From Nitrospina sp. (lineage in GTDB: Bacteria > Nitrospinota > Nitrospinia > Nitrospinales > VA-1): a stretch of DNA of 63,553 bases. The notes below the pieces were generated by a model. That model saw only the letters and a program-made list of their open reading frames with translations, searched no databases and was not told the DNA's origin. Below, piece after piece: positions 15,800-26,384 of the stretch (its first letter is position 1; each line of letters begins with the position of its first letter). The position numbers were made by a program, and so were the translations under genes. The stretch spans positions 1 to 63,553 of the forward strand of contig JABIAY010000033.1 of assembly GCA_018653085.1 (NCBI GenBank). The letters run 5' to 3'.

Positions 15800-17728
15800 T
15801 CAGGCTGGCGTAGGATCAGGCATGCTACCGCCCCCAAGGAGTCCTTTGTCAGAATCTTCTTTTTTAGCCTGCATTTTTTCAACAGGAACCTCAGGTTGTA
15901 TTTTTTCCGGTTCTCCGCCAGAGGAATCAGGGTCAGAATCATTTTTCCCATCTATAATATTTTTGACCTCATCCCCGCTCAGGGTTTCTCTTTCCAGCAA
16001 AGCCTGGGACAGGTTTTCAAGGACATCGCGATTCGTTTTCAGTAATTCAGTCGCACGGTTGTATCCACCCATAACCAGCGTCTTGACTTCCTGGTCAATC
16101 AGTTTGGCCGTTTGGTCGCTAAAGTTTTTCTGGTTGGAAAAGTCTTTACCCAAAAATACCTGCTCTTCCTTGCTACCGTAGGACAGCGGACCCATTTTTT
16201 CGCTCATGCCCCATTCACATACCATTTTTCGGGCCATTTCAGTGGCTCGCTCTATATCGTTGCCTGCGCCAGTGGTCATTTCTCCAAGGCAAATTTCTTC
16301 CGCACACCTTCCACCCATCAAAATAGCAAGGCTATTATAAAGATAGTTCTTTTGATATGTATGTTGCTCATCCATGGGCAACTGCATCGTCACTCCCAGG
16401 GCTCGTCCCCTTGGGATGATAGTCACTTTATGGAGAGGGTCGGTCCCAGGCAAAAGAGAAGCCACCAAAGCATGACCTGCTTCATGGTAGGCCGTGGTTT
16501 TTTTCTCTTTTTCGGAGATAACCATGCTCCTGCGTTCAACCCCCATCAGAACTTTGTCTTTGGCTTCCTCAAAGTCATCCATGGCTACGGCTTTTTTATC
16601 GTTCCGGGCGGCTAACAGAGCCGCCTCGTTGACAAGGTTGGCCAAGTCTGCACCGGTGAACCCAGGAGTTCCTCTGGCAATGATTTTCAAATCCACTTCA
16701 TCAGTAAGTGGGACCGTGGAGGTATGGACCTTTAATATTCCGTCCCGACCTTTGACATCGGGGCGGCTGACTACAACCTGCCGGTCAAACCGTCCTGGCC
16801 TCAACAAGGCCGGATCCAGAACATCAGGGCGGTTGGTCGCCGCGATCAGGATGACCCCTTCGTTATTTTCGAATCCATCCATCTCAACCAGAAGCTGGTT
16901 AAGGGTCTGTTCCCGTTCATCGTGGCCTCCACCCATACCTGCGCCACGATGTCTCCCGACAGCATCAATTTCATCAATAAAAATCAAACACGGGCTGTTC
17001 TTTTTGCCCTGTTCAAACAGGTCGCGGACCCGTGATGCGCCAACCCCAACAAACATTTCAACAAAGTCTGAACCACTGATGCTGAAAAACGGAACATTGG
17101 CTTCGCCGGAAATGGCCCGGGCCAAAAGAGTTTTTCCGGTACCCGGAGGACCGACAAGCAAAACTCCTTTGGGAATCTTGCCGCCCAGCTTGCTGAACTT
17201 CTGTGGTTCTTTTAAAAACTCAATAATTTCATGAAGCTCTTCTTTTGCCTCATCAACACCCGCAACATCTTTGAATGTGGTTCTATTTTTCGTTTCACTA
17301 AGTCGGGCTCGGCTTTTTCCGAAAGACATGGCTTTGCCGCCACCGGCTTGCATTTGGCGCATAAAAAAGATCCAGATTCCCAGCAGCAAAAGCATGGGGA
17401 ACCAGGAGATAAGAATACTCATATACCAGCTGGTCTGTTCCGGAGCTACCACTACAATCCGGACATTTTTCTCTCTCAGTGCCCTAATCAGATCCGGGTC
17501 TTTTGGAGGAGCCGTGGTCTGAAAGGCTTGGCCGTCCATATACTTGCCGGAGATACTATCGCCACGGATCATTACCTCGTTAACCTGCCCCTGTTCAACC
17601 TGATCCATAAACTCACTAAAAACCACTTCGGATTGAACGACTATAGGCTTATTAAATATATTGAACAAAGCAATCAGGACTATGCCGATCACCAGCCAGA
17701 GAGCTAAATTCTTATAGAATTGATTCAA
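15800..17728 (-). CDS. ftsH: ATP-dependent zinc metalloprotease FtsH
   Basis: 642 residues, family length. Two N-terminal membrane helices (about 8-24 and 105-126) flank a periplasmic domain. The AAA module has Walker A GPPGTGKT, Walker B LIFIDEID and the second region of homology [17 protein letters not shown]. The zinc site is HEAGH, with the third ligand in the later GAGND region. The C-terminal ~40 residues are charged and low in complexity. It degrades membrane and short-lived cytosolic proteins. It follows tilS by 95 bases, as in many bacteria. Confidence 0.97.
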   Translation of the reverse strand: MNQFYKNLALWLVIGIVLIALFNIFNKPIVVQSEVVFSEFMDQVEQGQVNEVMIRGDSISGKYMDGQAFQTTAPPKDPDLIRALREKNVRIVVVAPEQTSWYMSILISWFPMLLLLGIWIFFMRQMQAGGGKAMSFGKSRARLSETKNRTTFKDVAGVDEAKEELHEIIEFLKEPQKFSKLGGKIPKGVLLVGPPGTGKTLLARAISGEANVPFFSISGSDFVEMFVGVGASRVRDLFEQGKKNSPCLIFIDEIDAVGRHRGAGMGGGHDEREQTLNQLLVEMDGFENNEGVILIAATNRPDVLDPALLRPGRFDRQVVVSRPDVKGRDGILKVHTSTVPLTDEVDLKIIARGTPGFTGADLANLVNEAALLAARNDKKAVAMDDFEEAKDKVLMGVERRSMVISEKEKKTTAYHEAGHALVASLLPGTDPLHKVTIIPRGRALGVTMQLPMDEQHTYQKNYLYNSLAILMGGRCAEEICLGEMTTGAGNDIERATEMARKMVCEWGMSEKMGPLSYGSKEEQVFLGKDFSNQKNFSDQTAKLIDQEVKTLVMGGYNRATELLKTNRDVLENLSQALLERETLSGDEVKNIIDGKNDSDPDSSGGEPEKIQPEVPVEKMQAKKEDSDKGLLGGGSMPDPTPA

Positions 17729-17823
17729 AACTATCTCCTTACAGAGTTCTTTTTTGCTAACCTTGGGACTCTATTATGGTAACACAAAAATAATTTTTGT
17801 CGCATGCATTAATAATCAGTCTT

Positions 17824-19215
17824 TTAAAGCTCTTTTCCTTCAATAAAAAGCACTTTTTGCGTTTTATCAGAGATGCAGAATCGGTCAGAAATTCTCTCCC
17901 CATACACCCATATGATATCGTCTTCGGCATTTGTCAATATGGGGATCAAGGGTCTTTTTTCCCTGGGAACCTTTTGGTCGATAAAATAGGACTTCAATTT
18001 CTTGTGTCCTTGCATACCCAATGGCACAAAAAGATCGCCCGGCTGGAAAAACCTGGCCCCGATGAATTCACCGGTCTTTTCAAAGTCCAGATACGCCTGT
18101 TTCTCATCGGCGGATTCCGGGAAAACTACAGGCGGTTCCATAAGCCGCGCATGAAGTTGAATCCCGGCCAAACTCGTTACACCGGGAACCTTCAGCCTGA
18201 TTGTCTTTTTTTCCATCCCATGAGAAAGATCCGGTTTCTCGGACAAGGAAAAGTTCACCGTGTCATAGTCACAGGACACCCTCACATTACCAGGAAGTTT
18301 TAATCGACTCCCAACTTTTGCATGGGTAAACAGGCCAAGAACCTGCCGAACATGCAAAGCGGTAATAGCACGCAAATCCCCCTTTAATTGATACAATGCT
18401 TCGCGAACCAACCGCCTTTTCATTGCCAGAGGTTGCTTCTGAAATTCGGGAATATTAAAACACAGGCCCTCGTTCGGGGTTGTTACAAGCTGGGAATAAA
18501 GTTCACGGGTTTTCCCGGACATCCAGTCATCTTCTTCACGTACAATTTCTGCCAGACCCAGCAAGTTCCCCGAAACATCACTATTGAATGTTTTCAGGAA
18601 AGGAATTAAATCGTGCCGGATTTTATTTCTCAGGTATTTTTTTTCGTTATTAGAGGAGTCCGTACAATAAGACAGGTTCCGCTTTTTCAGAAACAACTCT
18701 AATTCGATCCGGGCACAACCTAAAAGAGGCCGAATCACATGCCCCCTCTTTTCCGGTATTCCCGCAAGCCCTCTCGGCCCGGCCCCTCTCAACAAGTTCA
18801 TCAAAACTGTTTCAACCTGGTCATCTGCAGTATGCCCCACAGCAATTTTATTCCCCTTAAAAGACAACAGGGTTTTCTCCAAAAACCGGTACCTTAAAAT
18901 CCGGGCAGACTCCTGGAAAGATGTTTTGAAATTGGGTTTTTCTCGGGCTACATCTACCTCTTCCATAAAAAAAGGCAGTGAAAGCTTGTCTGCTTCCTTC
19001 CTCACAAAGCTTGCGTCCTCATCAGACGCCTTCCCTCTCGCTAAGTGGTTTAAATGAGCGACAAACAATTCATAGCCAAGTTCCTTCGAGAACTGCTCCA
19101 AAAGGTAAAGCAATGCCAGCGAATCGGCCCCGCCGGAAACAGCCACCAATACTCTGTCTCCAGGCGAAACCAGTTCAACAATGGCTGATCTTGTTTTTTT
19201 TAAAAGGTCCGACAT
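17824..19215 (-). CDS. tilS: tRNA(Ile)-lysidine synthetase
   Basis: 463 residues. The N-terminal PP-loop ATPase motif is AVSGGADSLALLYLL (SGGxDS), with GHTADDQVETVLMNLLRGAG further on, both TilS-specific. The C-terminal domain includes IGARFFQPGDLFVPLGM...KLKSYFIDQKVPREKR, the TilS C-terminal substrate domain. It converts C34 of the CAU-anticodon tRNA-Ile to lysidine so that AUA is read as isoleucine. It stands upstream of ftsH, a conserved pairing. Confidence 0.95.
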   Translation of the reverse strand: MSDLLKKTRSAIVELVSPGDRVLVAVSGGADSLALLYLLEQFSKELGYELFVAHLNHLARGKASDEDASFVRKEADKLSLPFFMEEVDVAREKPNFKTSFQESARILRYRFLEKTLLSFKGNKIAVGHTADDQVETVLMNLLRGAGPRGLAGIPEKRGHVIRPLLGCARIELELFLKKRNLSYCTDSSNNEKKYLRNKIRHDLIPFLKTFNSDVSGNLLGLAEIVREEDDWMSGKTRELYSQLVTTPNEGLCFNIPEFQKQPLAMKRRLVREALYQLKGDLRAITALHVRQVLGLFTHAKVGSRLKLPGNVRVSCDYDTVNFSLSEKPDLSHGMEKKTIRLKVPGVTSLAGIQLHARLMEPPVVFPESADEKQAYLDFEKTGEFIGARFFQPGDLFVPLGMQGHKKLKSYFIDQKVPREKRPLIPILTNAEDDIIWVYGERISDRFCISDKTQKVLFIEGKEL

Positions 19216-19275
19216 GAAGTTTTTATCGAAAGGGCGTTTATATGAAAATCCAGAAGGAAAGGATGGGGCGGGAAA

Positions 19276-20556
19276 TTAAAGACGATTTAAGAGTTTTCCT
19301 TTCCGCTTTTGATATTCCTGTTCAGATATTTTGTTTTGATCACGCAATTGCTTAATATGTTTGAGTTTTTGTTCCAGGGAGCCATATTCAGGATTTTCAT
19401 CTGCCTTTGAATTTCCCTTCGACTTTTCAACGGACTTATACATTTCCTCCCACGTTTTCTGCAAAGCCTGTTCCCTCGCATCGGTTACCGATCTTGGCTT
19501 CACTCTCCTGTTGAGCTTGGTATTCTCTCCCTCCTCCACAATTCCTCTCGAAATCAGGCTCGTATTTTCAGCGGCATCCTCAAACAAAGTCACTTCGATA
19601 AAAGCCGAAGCTTTCAACTCATTAATCCAAACGTCATAAACCTGCGTTTGCTTTTGCATGGTAAGAATTTGTAGAATACGATCCTTAACAACTTTAAAAG
19701 TCAAAGTTTTTCCAGGCAAAACTTCCTCAACCTTAATAACATGGTAACCATACTCCGTTTCCACAATATTACTGACCTGCCCTGGCTTTAAACTAAATAC
19801 AGCCTCTTCGAATTCAGGCACCATTTTCCCTCGCCCAACAAATCCTACATCCCCACCACTGCTGGCAGAAACATCTTCCGAATACTCCATGGCAAGCTTG
19901 GCAAAGTCTTTACCCTTTCGGATCTCACGGAGAACCTTTTTCGCCAACCGTAGTTTCTCTCTTCTAACCTTCTTGGAAGAACCGCGCTCAGCTATAAAAA
20001 GGATATGGCGGGCCTTCACCTTGCCCTCCTCCCAGAATTCTTTCTGATTTTCTTTATAAAAACTTACAATGCTTTTTTCACTGACTTTCACCCGGTTGCC
20101 AACTTCAAACCGGGAAATTTTTGACACCAGTATCTGATCTCGAATATGGTTTTTATAGGATTCCAGAGTCCTCCCTTCTCGCCTCAACATTTCCCGCAAC
20201 TGTCCCTCAGCAAGACCATTTTTAGCTTCAATGTCCTTCATTGCCGCATCCACAGCATCTTCATCTACAACAAAACCAATTTTCTTTCCCTCCTGAATCT
20301 GAAGCCTCTCTTCAATAATCATATTCAGCGCTTCTTTCACCAGGTCCTGCTTTGAAATACTGACAGGAGCACCCGCGTATTTCTGCCTCAATATTTCAGT
20401 CCGCTCTTCAATAGCGCTTAAAGTAATTATTTCGCTATTCACTTTTGCGGCCACCTTATCGAGAACCCGGGCATGAACCGACAGCGGCCCGACAGCCAAT
20501 GGCAACAACAAAGCTAAGGTAAAAACGGCTTTAGTTAATTTTTTCAAAGAAATCAT
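19276..20556 (-). CDS. Periplasmic peptidyl-prolyl isomerase, SurA/parvulin type
   Basis: 426 residues from the ATG at 20556; a TTG four codons earlier is less likely. It has an N-terminal signal peptide (KAVFTLALLLPLAVGPLSVHA), then a SurA-like N-domain with the typical VDKVAAKVNSEIIT-type opening. One parvulin domain lies at about 170-270 (ARHILFI..., SAGGDVGFVGRGKMVPEFEEAVFSLKPG, TEYGYHVIKVEE). The last 35 residues (SLEQKLKHIKQLRDQNKISEQEYQKRK) look like a SHOCT-type short helical module. It overlaps the upstream foldase gene by about 26 bases. Likely role: outer-membrane protein folding in the periplasm. Confidence 0.88.
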   Translation of the reverse strand: MISLKKLTKAVFTLALLLPLAVGPLSVHARVLDKVAAKVNSEIITLSAIEERTEILRQKYAGAPVSISKQDLVKEALNMIIEERLQIQEGKKIGFVVDEDAVDAAMKDIEAKNGLAEGQLREMLRREGRTLESYKNHIRDQILVSKISRFEVGNRVKVSEKSIVSFYKENQKEFWEEGKVKARHILFIAERGSSKKVRREKLRLAKKVLREIRKGKDFAKLAMEYSEDVSASSGGDVGFVGRGKMVPEFEEAVFSLKPGQVSNIVETEYGYHVIKVEEVLPGKTLTFKVVKDRILQILTMQKQTQVYDVWINELKASAFIEVTLFEDAAENTSLISRGIVEEGENTKLNRRVKPRSVTDAREQALQKTWEEMYKSVEKSKGNSKADENPEYGSLEQKLKHIKQLRDQNKISEQEYQKRKGKLLNRL

Positions 20557-21487
20557 ATTTAATCTCAATCTCTGATTTTTCTTTTAGCTGAACCAGCCAC
20601 TTCTGGAAAGCTGGATCTTGAAGTTCCTGAATCAGAATTTGTTCGATCGATTTTTTGGATTCATCAAAGCTCATTTTTCGTTCTTTAATTTTTTCAACGA
20701 CCTTGAACAGATGAAAACCATAAGGGGTGCGAATGATGTCACTGACACCATTAACTTTCAGTTTGAAAACATTATCAAACTCTTCAGGCATCTGACCAGC
20801 CTCAAAGTAACCCAAATCCCCGCCCCGAGTTCCTTCCGGACCCAGCGAAAATTCTTCGGCCAGTTCAGAGAATTTTTTTTGCTTCGACTGCAATTCTTTT
20901 AGAATTTGACGAATTTCCTCTTCCGTCTCGACCATTATATGCAGAGCTCTCACCTGCTCACGCTTATGAAACTTGGACTCATTAGCTTCAAAGTAACGGC
21001 GCATTTCTTCGTCACTTACAGACACTTTACTATTGACCAAATTGCTAATCAATTTTTTTATCAACAAGTTGTTTTCTATGGTGTATTGCCATTCTTTTCG
21101 GGTCAACCCCTCAAATTCCAGTTGCTTTTCAAACGAATCCTCAGGATACCCGGCCTCCACTTTCAACAAAGCTTCATTCAACTCTTCCTGACTGATCTCG
21201 ATGTCATTACTTTTTATTTCCTGTCGCAGAAGAGTATTGTGAACAATCTGCTCTAAAACCCTATTTTTGAGCCAAGCCAATTCTTCAGGGGAGATGTCTT
21301 CGTTGCTATGCACACGAAATTTCTTCTTATATACATTCAATTCCGCCTTAAACTGTTTCAAAGGAACTTCTTCCTTGTTCACAATTACGATAGCAACGTC
21401 ATCCGGCAATTGATCTTGGGAAGAGGAACCATTGGAGCAGGAAACCAAGCACATGCCTAAAACAATTCCTTTAAGCCATTTATTCAT
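20531..21487 (-). CDS. Lipoprotein peptidyl-prolyl isomerase, SurA/PrsA type
   Basis: 318 residues from the ATG at 21487, which overlaps the mfd stop by 8 bases, so the two are translationally coupled. The signal peptide ends with the lipobox LVSC, so the protein is lipid-anchored. A SurA_N-like helical domain is followed by a single parvulin domain at about 175-275 (VRALHIMVE, GTRGGDLGYFEAGQMPEEFDNVF, TPYGFHLFKVVE). With the downstream foldase it forms a pair of envelope chaperones made together with Mfd. Confidence 0.88.
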   Translation of the reverse strand: MNKWLKGIVLGMCLVSCSNGSSSQDQLPDDVAIVIVNKEEVPLKQFKAELNVYKKKFRVHSNEDISPEELAWLKNRVLEQIVHNTLLRQEIKSNDIEISQEELNEALLKVEAGYPEDSFEKQLEFEGLTRKEWQYTIENNLLIKKLISNLVNSKVSVSDEEMRRYFEANESKFHKREQVRALHIMVETEEEIRQILKELQSKQKKFSELAEEFSLGPEGTRGGDLGYFEAGQMPEEFDNVFKLKVNGVSDIIRTPYGFHLFKVVEKIKERKMSFDESKKSIEQILIQELQDPAFQKWLVQLKEKSEIEIKYDFFEKIN

Positions 21488-24400
21488 TATCACTTTTCTC
21501 CCCAACCGGAAGCAACGAATTTGCCAACCTTTGGAGGTAACTTCCGATAAGTTTCAAGTCTGTTTTCCATCCCTTACGATCCATGCGAATTTTGATCTTG
21601 TACTCTGACTGCATACTCAAGCGCTCATCGAACAAAGAAGTTAGTATTTGTGGGTTGATCACTGTCGAAGGCAAAAGATGTAGATACGCATCGTTATGTT
21701 TCAGCTCGATTTTTGAAATATGAATTTTCTGGCATAACATACGAATTTTCAAAAGGGCTAGAAGTTTTGCAACCGCCTCAGGATACGGACCATACCTGTC
21801 CTCCAATTCTCTCGCTACTGCCTGGCTTTCCTCGTACTCGCTGGCCATCTGTATCCTTCGATAAAAATCCAGACGCTGATTCAAGTCAGGAACATAATCC
21901 TTGGGAATGAATCCTTTAATCATCAAATCCAGTTCCGTTTCAATTCTGGGGTCGGATTTTTTTCCACGGATATCTTTCACCATATCCTCAACAAGCTTAC
22001 AATAAAGATCAAAGCCGACTGACGCGATATGTCCGGATTGGTTATGTCCCAGCATATTACCCACTCCGCGGATTTCCATATCACGAGCCGAAAGCTGGAA
22101 ACCCGCCCCGAGCTCACTCATTTCCTCAATAGCACTAAGACGTTTGCGGGCTTCGTCCTTCAAACCTCCCGTTCCCGGGATCAACAAATAGGCATAGGCC
22201 TGATGTTTATACCGCCCCACTCTTCCACGCAATTGATAAAGTTGGGCCAGCCCGAATTGGTCCGCGCGATTAACAATAATGGTATTGGCAGAGGGTATAT
22301 CGAGCCCGGATTCAATAATAGATGTACAAAGCAAAAGATCTATTTCTTTGTCCATGAATCTTTTCATTACACTTTCCAACTGGTGCTCCGGCAGTTGACC
22401 ATGGGCAATGTCTATTTTTATTCCGGGAACCACTCGTCGAATTAATTCACCGATGGAATGGATGCTATGGATTTTATTATGTACAAAAAACACCTGCCCA
22501 CCCCGGTCTACTTCCCTCATTATTGCATCACGAATCACTTTTTCATCGAACTTTCGAATGAATGTTTTGACCGCAAGACGGTCAACAGGCGGTGTTTCGA
22601 TGACGCTTAAATCGCGCACTCCCATCAAGGAAAAATGCAGTGTACGGGGAATCGGTGTCGCTGTAAGGGTAAGGATATCCACAGAATTTCTAAGCTTCTT
22701 CAATTTTTCCTTGTGTTTGACTCCAAATCGTTGCTCCTCATCGACAACGATCAAACCAAGTGAGGCAAACTCCACATCCTGCGACAACAATCGATGCGTT
22801 CCTATAATAATATCGACGTTGCCTTTTTTCAGTTCTGCCAGAGTCTCCTTTTGTTCACGCGGGGTTCTAAACCGGTTAACCATGTCAATATTGACCGGGT
22901 ATTCGTGAAAACGTTCGCGAAAAGTCTGCAAATGTTGTTGAGCGAGAACAGTAGTTGGCACCAGTACGCCAACCTGCTTTTTATCCAGAACTACCTTGAA
23001 GGCCGCTCGCATGGCGACTTCCGTTTTACCATATCCGACATCCCCGCAAATCAACCTGTCCGTGGGCTTTTCCTTCTCCAGGTCCGCTTCTACATCCTCA
23101 ATGGCCTTCAATTGGTCCTCGGTCTCTTCATATTCGAACGCGTCGGCAAACTCCCGCATTAGAATAGTGTTGTGCGAATAAGAATGACCTTTGGTAAGTT
23201 CCCGGGAAGCATAAAGCTTCAGCAAATCTTCTGCCATTTCCTGAATCGCTTCCTTGACCTTTTTCTTCTGGCGCTTCCAGGCGGCTCCCCCCATTTTGCT
23301 CAAGGGTGGCGGGGTTTCCGTTGACCCCGTATATTTTTGAACTAGCCCAAGCCCCTCCATAGGGAGATACAGTTTTTCGTCATCGGCATAAAGGATTTCC
23401 AAAAACTCCCCTCCCCCCACTCCGGTTTGGAGTTCCCGGGTTCTCTGATATAAACCAATGCCATAATCGATATGCACCAGAAAGTCACCTTCTTTTAGGT
23501 CCTTAAGTCCCCTTAGAAAAGCTTGTGAGCGAGGTTTTCTGCGGTGCCTATGTTTGTGGGTTCTTCCAAATATTTCGTGTTCCGCAATGAATACCTGATT
23601 CGATGCGGTTAACTGAAAGCCTTCACTGATTCGTCCAAGATCCACATCGATTTCGAGTCCCCAGTCATGCAGTAACTCATGAATACGACGAACCTGCCCC
23701 TTTGTGGGGGCCACCACCACCACTCTATTTTCATCCTTCTTCCATTTCAGTACCTGTTCGTTGAAGGCATCAAACTTTCCTGCCAACGCGGGAAGAGGTT
23801 TCACCTCCAGGCCGAGGGCCGCTTCTTCGATTTTCAAGGTGTTCAAGGCAACACATCCCTTGAATTTCTCCACATACTTGTTGAACTCGTCCATCGCTAA
23901 ATACAGTTCTTCGGGAGAAGCGGCGACATCTCCATTTTCCATAACCGAGTGATATTCAGTATCGATGAGCTCCTGGAACTGCTCAGATTTGGCCTGAAGT
24001 TGATCCTTCTCCTCAAGCACCACCAAAGAGTCGGGGTGTAAATAGTCAAAAATAGATTCGCGAGTGGGATAGAAAAAGGGAGCCAGATATTCCATCCCGG
24101 AAAACACTCCGAGATGCTGAATTTTTTCCAGAAGTTCCTTCAGAGCCAGGCGATCGCACCCGTTTTTTTCGGCAAACTTTTCGATGGCCTCCACCCCAAG
24201 TTTTTTTTCAATTTCGCTCAGGCAAAGCTCCCTCACAGGAAGTATATTTATCGTCTCCAGTTTGTTGATGGAAACCTGGGATAACACATCAAACTCACGA
24301 ATGGACTCCACTTCATCGCCAAAAAATTCGATTCGAACCGGGTTCACTCCCCCTGGTTGGAAGAAATCGACAATATCTCCCCGCACACTGAACTCCCCTC

Positions 24401-24926
24401 TGTTTTCCACCAATGGAGAACGTGTAAAACCATTATCAGACAGACAGGCTTCCAAAAATTCCCGTTCCAAACTCATTTTGACGTTTACCGGGAGAATCAG
24501 CTTCTCCAGGACAGAGCGAGGCATAACCGTTTGCAGGCCTGCCTCCAAAGGCACAACCAGAATCAAAGGCTCTCCGTCTCGAAGCCGGTTAAGGATATCC
24601 AGCCTTTCGCCAGATATCTCGCTTAAAGGGGAAAGCGGTTCGTAGGGAAGAAGCTCCCAGGCGGGAAAAAAATACGGCTGAGATTTTATTTTTTCATAGT
24701 GGAAAAAATATTTAAGATCATCCAGTAGAACTTCGCCGCTGTTTTGATCAGCCGTAAAAATAACCACAGGGCGTTTTTGGATTTTAATCAGCTTCGAAAG
24801 AAAAAGCGCACGCGAGGAACCTCGCAAACCCTCGACTACAACAGGAGGACCTGATTCTTCCGTCCATTTTTGCACCAGGCTGACTTGAGATGAAAAATCT
24901 CCAACCTCGATAATGCTTTCACTCAT
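21480..24926 (-). CDS. mfd: Transcription-repair coupling factor
   Basis: 1148 residues, full length. The N-terminal UvrB-like region, the RNA-polymerase-interacting domain with GDFLVHIDYGIGLYQ, and the SF2 translocase are all present: Walker A DVGYGKTEVAMR, VVDEEQRFGVKHKEKLK, TLTATPIPRTLHF, and RGRVGRYKHQAYAYLL. The C-terminal TRCF domain follows. It removes RNA polymerase stalled at lesions and recruits UvrA. It is first of a three-gene unit with two envelope foldases, a recurrent neighbourhood. Confidence 0.97.
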   Translation of the reverse strand: MSESIIEVGDFSSQVSLVQKWTEESGPPVVVEGLRGSSRALFLSKLIKIQKRPVVIFTADQNSGEVLLDDLKYFFHYEKIKSQPYFFPAWELLPYEPLSPLSEISGERLDILNRLRDGEPLILVVPLEAGLQTVMPRSVLEKLILPVNVKMSLEREFLEACLSDNGFTRSPLVENRGEFSVRGDIVDFFQPGGVNPVRIEFFGDEVESIREFDVLSQVSINKLETINILPVRELCLSEIEKKLGVEAIEKFAEKNGCDRLALKELLEKIQHLGVFSGMEYLAPFFYPTRESIFDYLHPDSLVVLEEKDQLQAKSEQFQELIDTEYHSVMENGDVAASPEELYLAMDEFNKYVEKFKGCVALNTLKIEEAALGLEVKPLPALAGKFDAFNEQVLKWKKDENRVVVVAPTKGQVRRIHELLHDWGLEIDVDLGRISEGFQLTASNQVFIAEHEIFGRTHKHRHRRKPRSQAFLRGLKDLKEGDFLVHIDYGIGLYQRTRELQTGVGGGEFLEILYADDEKLYLPMEGLGLVQKYTGSTETPPPLSKMGGAAWKRQKKKVKEAIQEMAEDLLKLYASRELTKGHSYSHNTILMREFADAFEYEETEDQLKAIEDVEADLEKEKPTDRLICGDVGYGKTEVAMRAAFKVVLDKKQVGVLVPTTVLAQQHLQTFRERFHEYPVNIDMVNRFRTPREQKETLAELKKGNVDIIIGTHRLLSQDVEFASLGLIVVDEEQRFGVKHKEKLKKLRNSVDILTLTATPIPRTLHFSLMGVRDLSVIETPPVDRLAVKTFIRKFDEKVIRDAIMREVDRGGQVFFVHNKIHSIHSIGELIRRVVPGIKIDIAHGQLPEHQLESVMKRFMDKEIDLLLCTSIIESGLDIPSANTIIVNRADQFGLAQLYQLRGRVGRYKHQAYAYLLIPGTGGLKDEARKRLSAIEEMSELGAGFQLSARDMEIRGVGNMLGHNQSGHIASVGFDLYCKLVEDMVKDIRGKKSDPRIETELDLMIKGFIPKDYVPDLNQRLDFYRRIQMASEYEESQAVARELEDRYGPYPEAVAKLLALLKIRMLCQKIHISKIELKHNDAYLHLLPSTVINPQILTSLFDERLSMQSEYKIKIRMDRKGWKTDLKLIGSYLQRLANSLLPVGEKSDNE

Positions 24927-24954
24927 AAATAAAAACTCAAGATTTTAAGGTAGG

Positions 24955-25332
24955 TTACGCCGGTTTAGAATTAGAACCCACTTTGTCGGGGAGCAAGGGA
25001 ATCCACTTCGGCTCACCCTTGGGTTTGAAGTTCACACAAACAATAAAAGAAGGGCCTTCATAGAAGTTTAACTTGAAATTTCCGCCACCAAAACGTTCAA
25101 AGAGATATTCTTCGGGATGGTCTCTGAAACCATCCAGTTCTTCTTTACTGATTTTCGCGATTTCATAAAAATAGATGGCGACCCCTTCCAGAACTCCCGC
25201 AAGAAGAGTGCAGTTGACCTGACTATAAATTTCCTCAAAACGCTGGTCCATTTCCTCCTGGCTGGGGTCCCGCTTGAGTTCACGTCTTAATTTTGGTTTA
25301 TAATAGTCTCTGAATTCGCGCTTGATCCACAT
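24955..25332 (-). CDS. Hypothetical cytoplasmic protein
   Basis: 125 residues, no signal or membrane helix. It is charged, with a helical first half (KREFRDYYKPKLRRELKRDPSQEEMDQ) and a beta-like second half rich in Phe and Tyr. I do not recognise the family. It starts at an ATG and ends 29 bases before mfd on the same strand, so it is probably the leader gene of the mfd transcript. Confidence 0.6.
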   Translation of the reverse strand: MWIKREFRDYYKPKLRRELKRDPSQEEMDQRFEEIYSQVNCTLLAGVLEGVAIYFYEIAKISKEELDGFRDHPEEYLFERFGGGNFKLNFYEGPSFIVCVNFKPKGEPKWIPLLPDKVGSNSKPA

Positions 25333-25359
25333 CGATAAATATCAGTCTAAAAGGGGTTG

Positions 25360-25430
25360 GCGGAGTACCTCCGCAGGCCAGCGGTCTCTCGGCTTGATAG
25401 GCCAGGGCTATCTGCCTCCACGGCTAGTGG
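25360..25430. repeat. Dispersed hairpin-flanked repeat, copy D
   Basis: Hairpin GCGGAG-TAC-CTCCGC (25360-25374), forward core GGTCTCTCGGCTTGAT (25383-25398), box CCACGGCTAGTGG (25418-25430). It lies in the divergent region between the mfd leader gene and the amidase gene, an exception to the usual 3'-end placement. Confidence 0.75.
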
Positions 25431-25496
25431 AATATTATGATATTCTATCACACCAAAATCCATTGAACGAAATTACTATTATCTTTTAAATCGCAT

Positions 25497-26384
25497 ATGA
25501 AGAATAGTGAAATTGACATATCGACTGTTACGGTGGGCCTCGTTCAAATGGCCTGCTCCCCGGATGCGGACAAAAACCTGACCAGCGCGATAGAGTCTAT
25601 TTCTGCCGTAGCAAAAAAAGGCGCACAAATCATTTGTCTGCCCGAACTTTTCCTGACTCAGTATTTTTGCCAAACTGAAGACACGCAAAATTTTTCCCTG
25701 GCCGAACCCCTGCCCGGCCCAACGAGCGAAACACTCTCGAAGCTGGCTAAAGAGCTGGAGGTTGTACTGGTTGTCCCCATTTTTGAAAAGCGGGCCCAGG
25801 GCATTTACCACAACACCGCCATTGTCATCGATGCGGATGGAAGCATTGCAGGAATCTATCGCAAAATGCATATTCCTGATGACCCCTGTTTCTTTGAAAA
25901 ATTTTATTTCACTCCAGGAGATACCGGATTCAAAAGCTTTCCCACCCGTTACGGTAGAGTCGGAGTGCTCATCTGTTGGGACCAATGGTTCCCGGAAGCG
26001 GCCCGGTTAACCTGCCTTTCGGGTGCACAGTTTTTATTTTACCCAACCGCCATCGGCTATCAGGATGAAGATGCAAAAGAATCCAACCAACAGATTAGCG
26101 CATGGGAAACCATACAAAAATCTCACGCTATTGCCAATGGTGTCTTTCTCGCATCGGTGAACCGGGTGGGTAGGGAAAATGCCCTGACTTTCTGGGGCCG
26201 GTCCTTTATCTGTAATCCGTTTGGGAAGGTTATCGGGCAGGCTGAAAGTGAACCTGAAACTGTGATGGCTCAATGTTCCCTGCCAGAAATCGAATCGGTA
26301 AGGCAAAACTGGCCCTTCTTAAGGGACCGCAGGGTTGATGCCTACCAGGGTCTCTCAAAACTGTACCTTGATAGCGATGAATAA
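25497..26384 (+). CDS. aguB: N-carbamoylputrescine amidase
   Basis: 295 residues of the nitrilase superfamily. The catalytic triad is visible as E50 (LPELF), K123 (YRKMHIPDD) and C160 (ICWDQW). The ICWDQWFPEAAR and HIPDDP sequences are typical of N-carbamoylputrescine amidases. It releases ammonia and CO2 from N-carbamoylputrescine to give putrescine. Its stop overlaps the start of the agmatine deiminase gene, which supplies its substrate, so the assignment is well supported by context. Confidence 0.93.
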   Translation: MKNSEIDISTVTVGLVQMACSPDADKNLTSAIESISAVAKKGAQIICLPELFLTQYFCQTEDTQNFSLAEPLPGPTSETLSKLAKELEVVLVVPIFEKRAQGIYHNTAIVIDADGSIAGIYRKMHIPDDPCFFEKFYFTPGDTGFKSFPTRYGRVGVLICWDQWFPEAARLTCLSGAQFLFYPTAIGYQDEDAKESNQQISAWETIQKSHAIANGVFLASVNRVGRENALTFWGRSFICNPFGKVIGQAESEPETVMAQCSLPEIESVRQNWPFLRDRRVDAYQGLSKLYLDSDE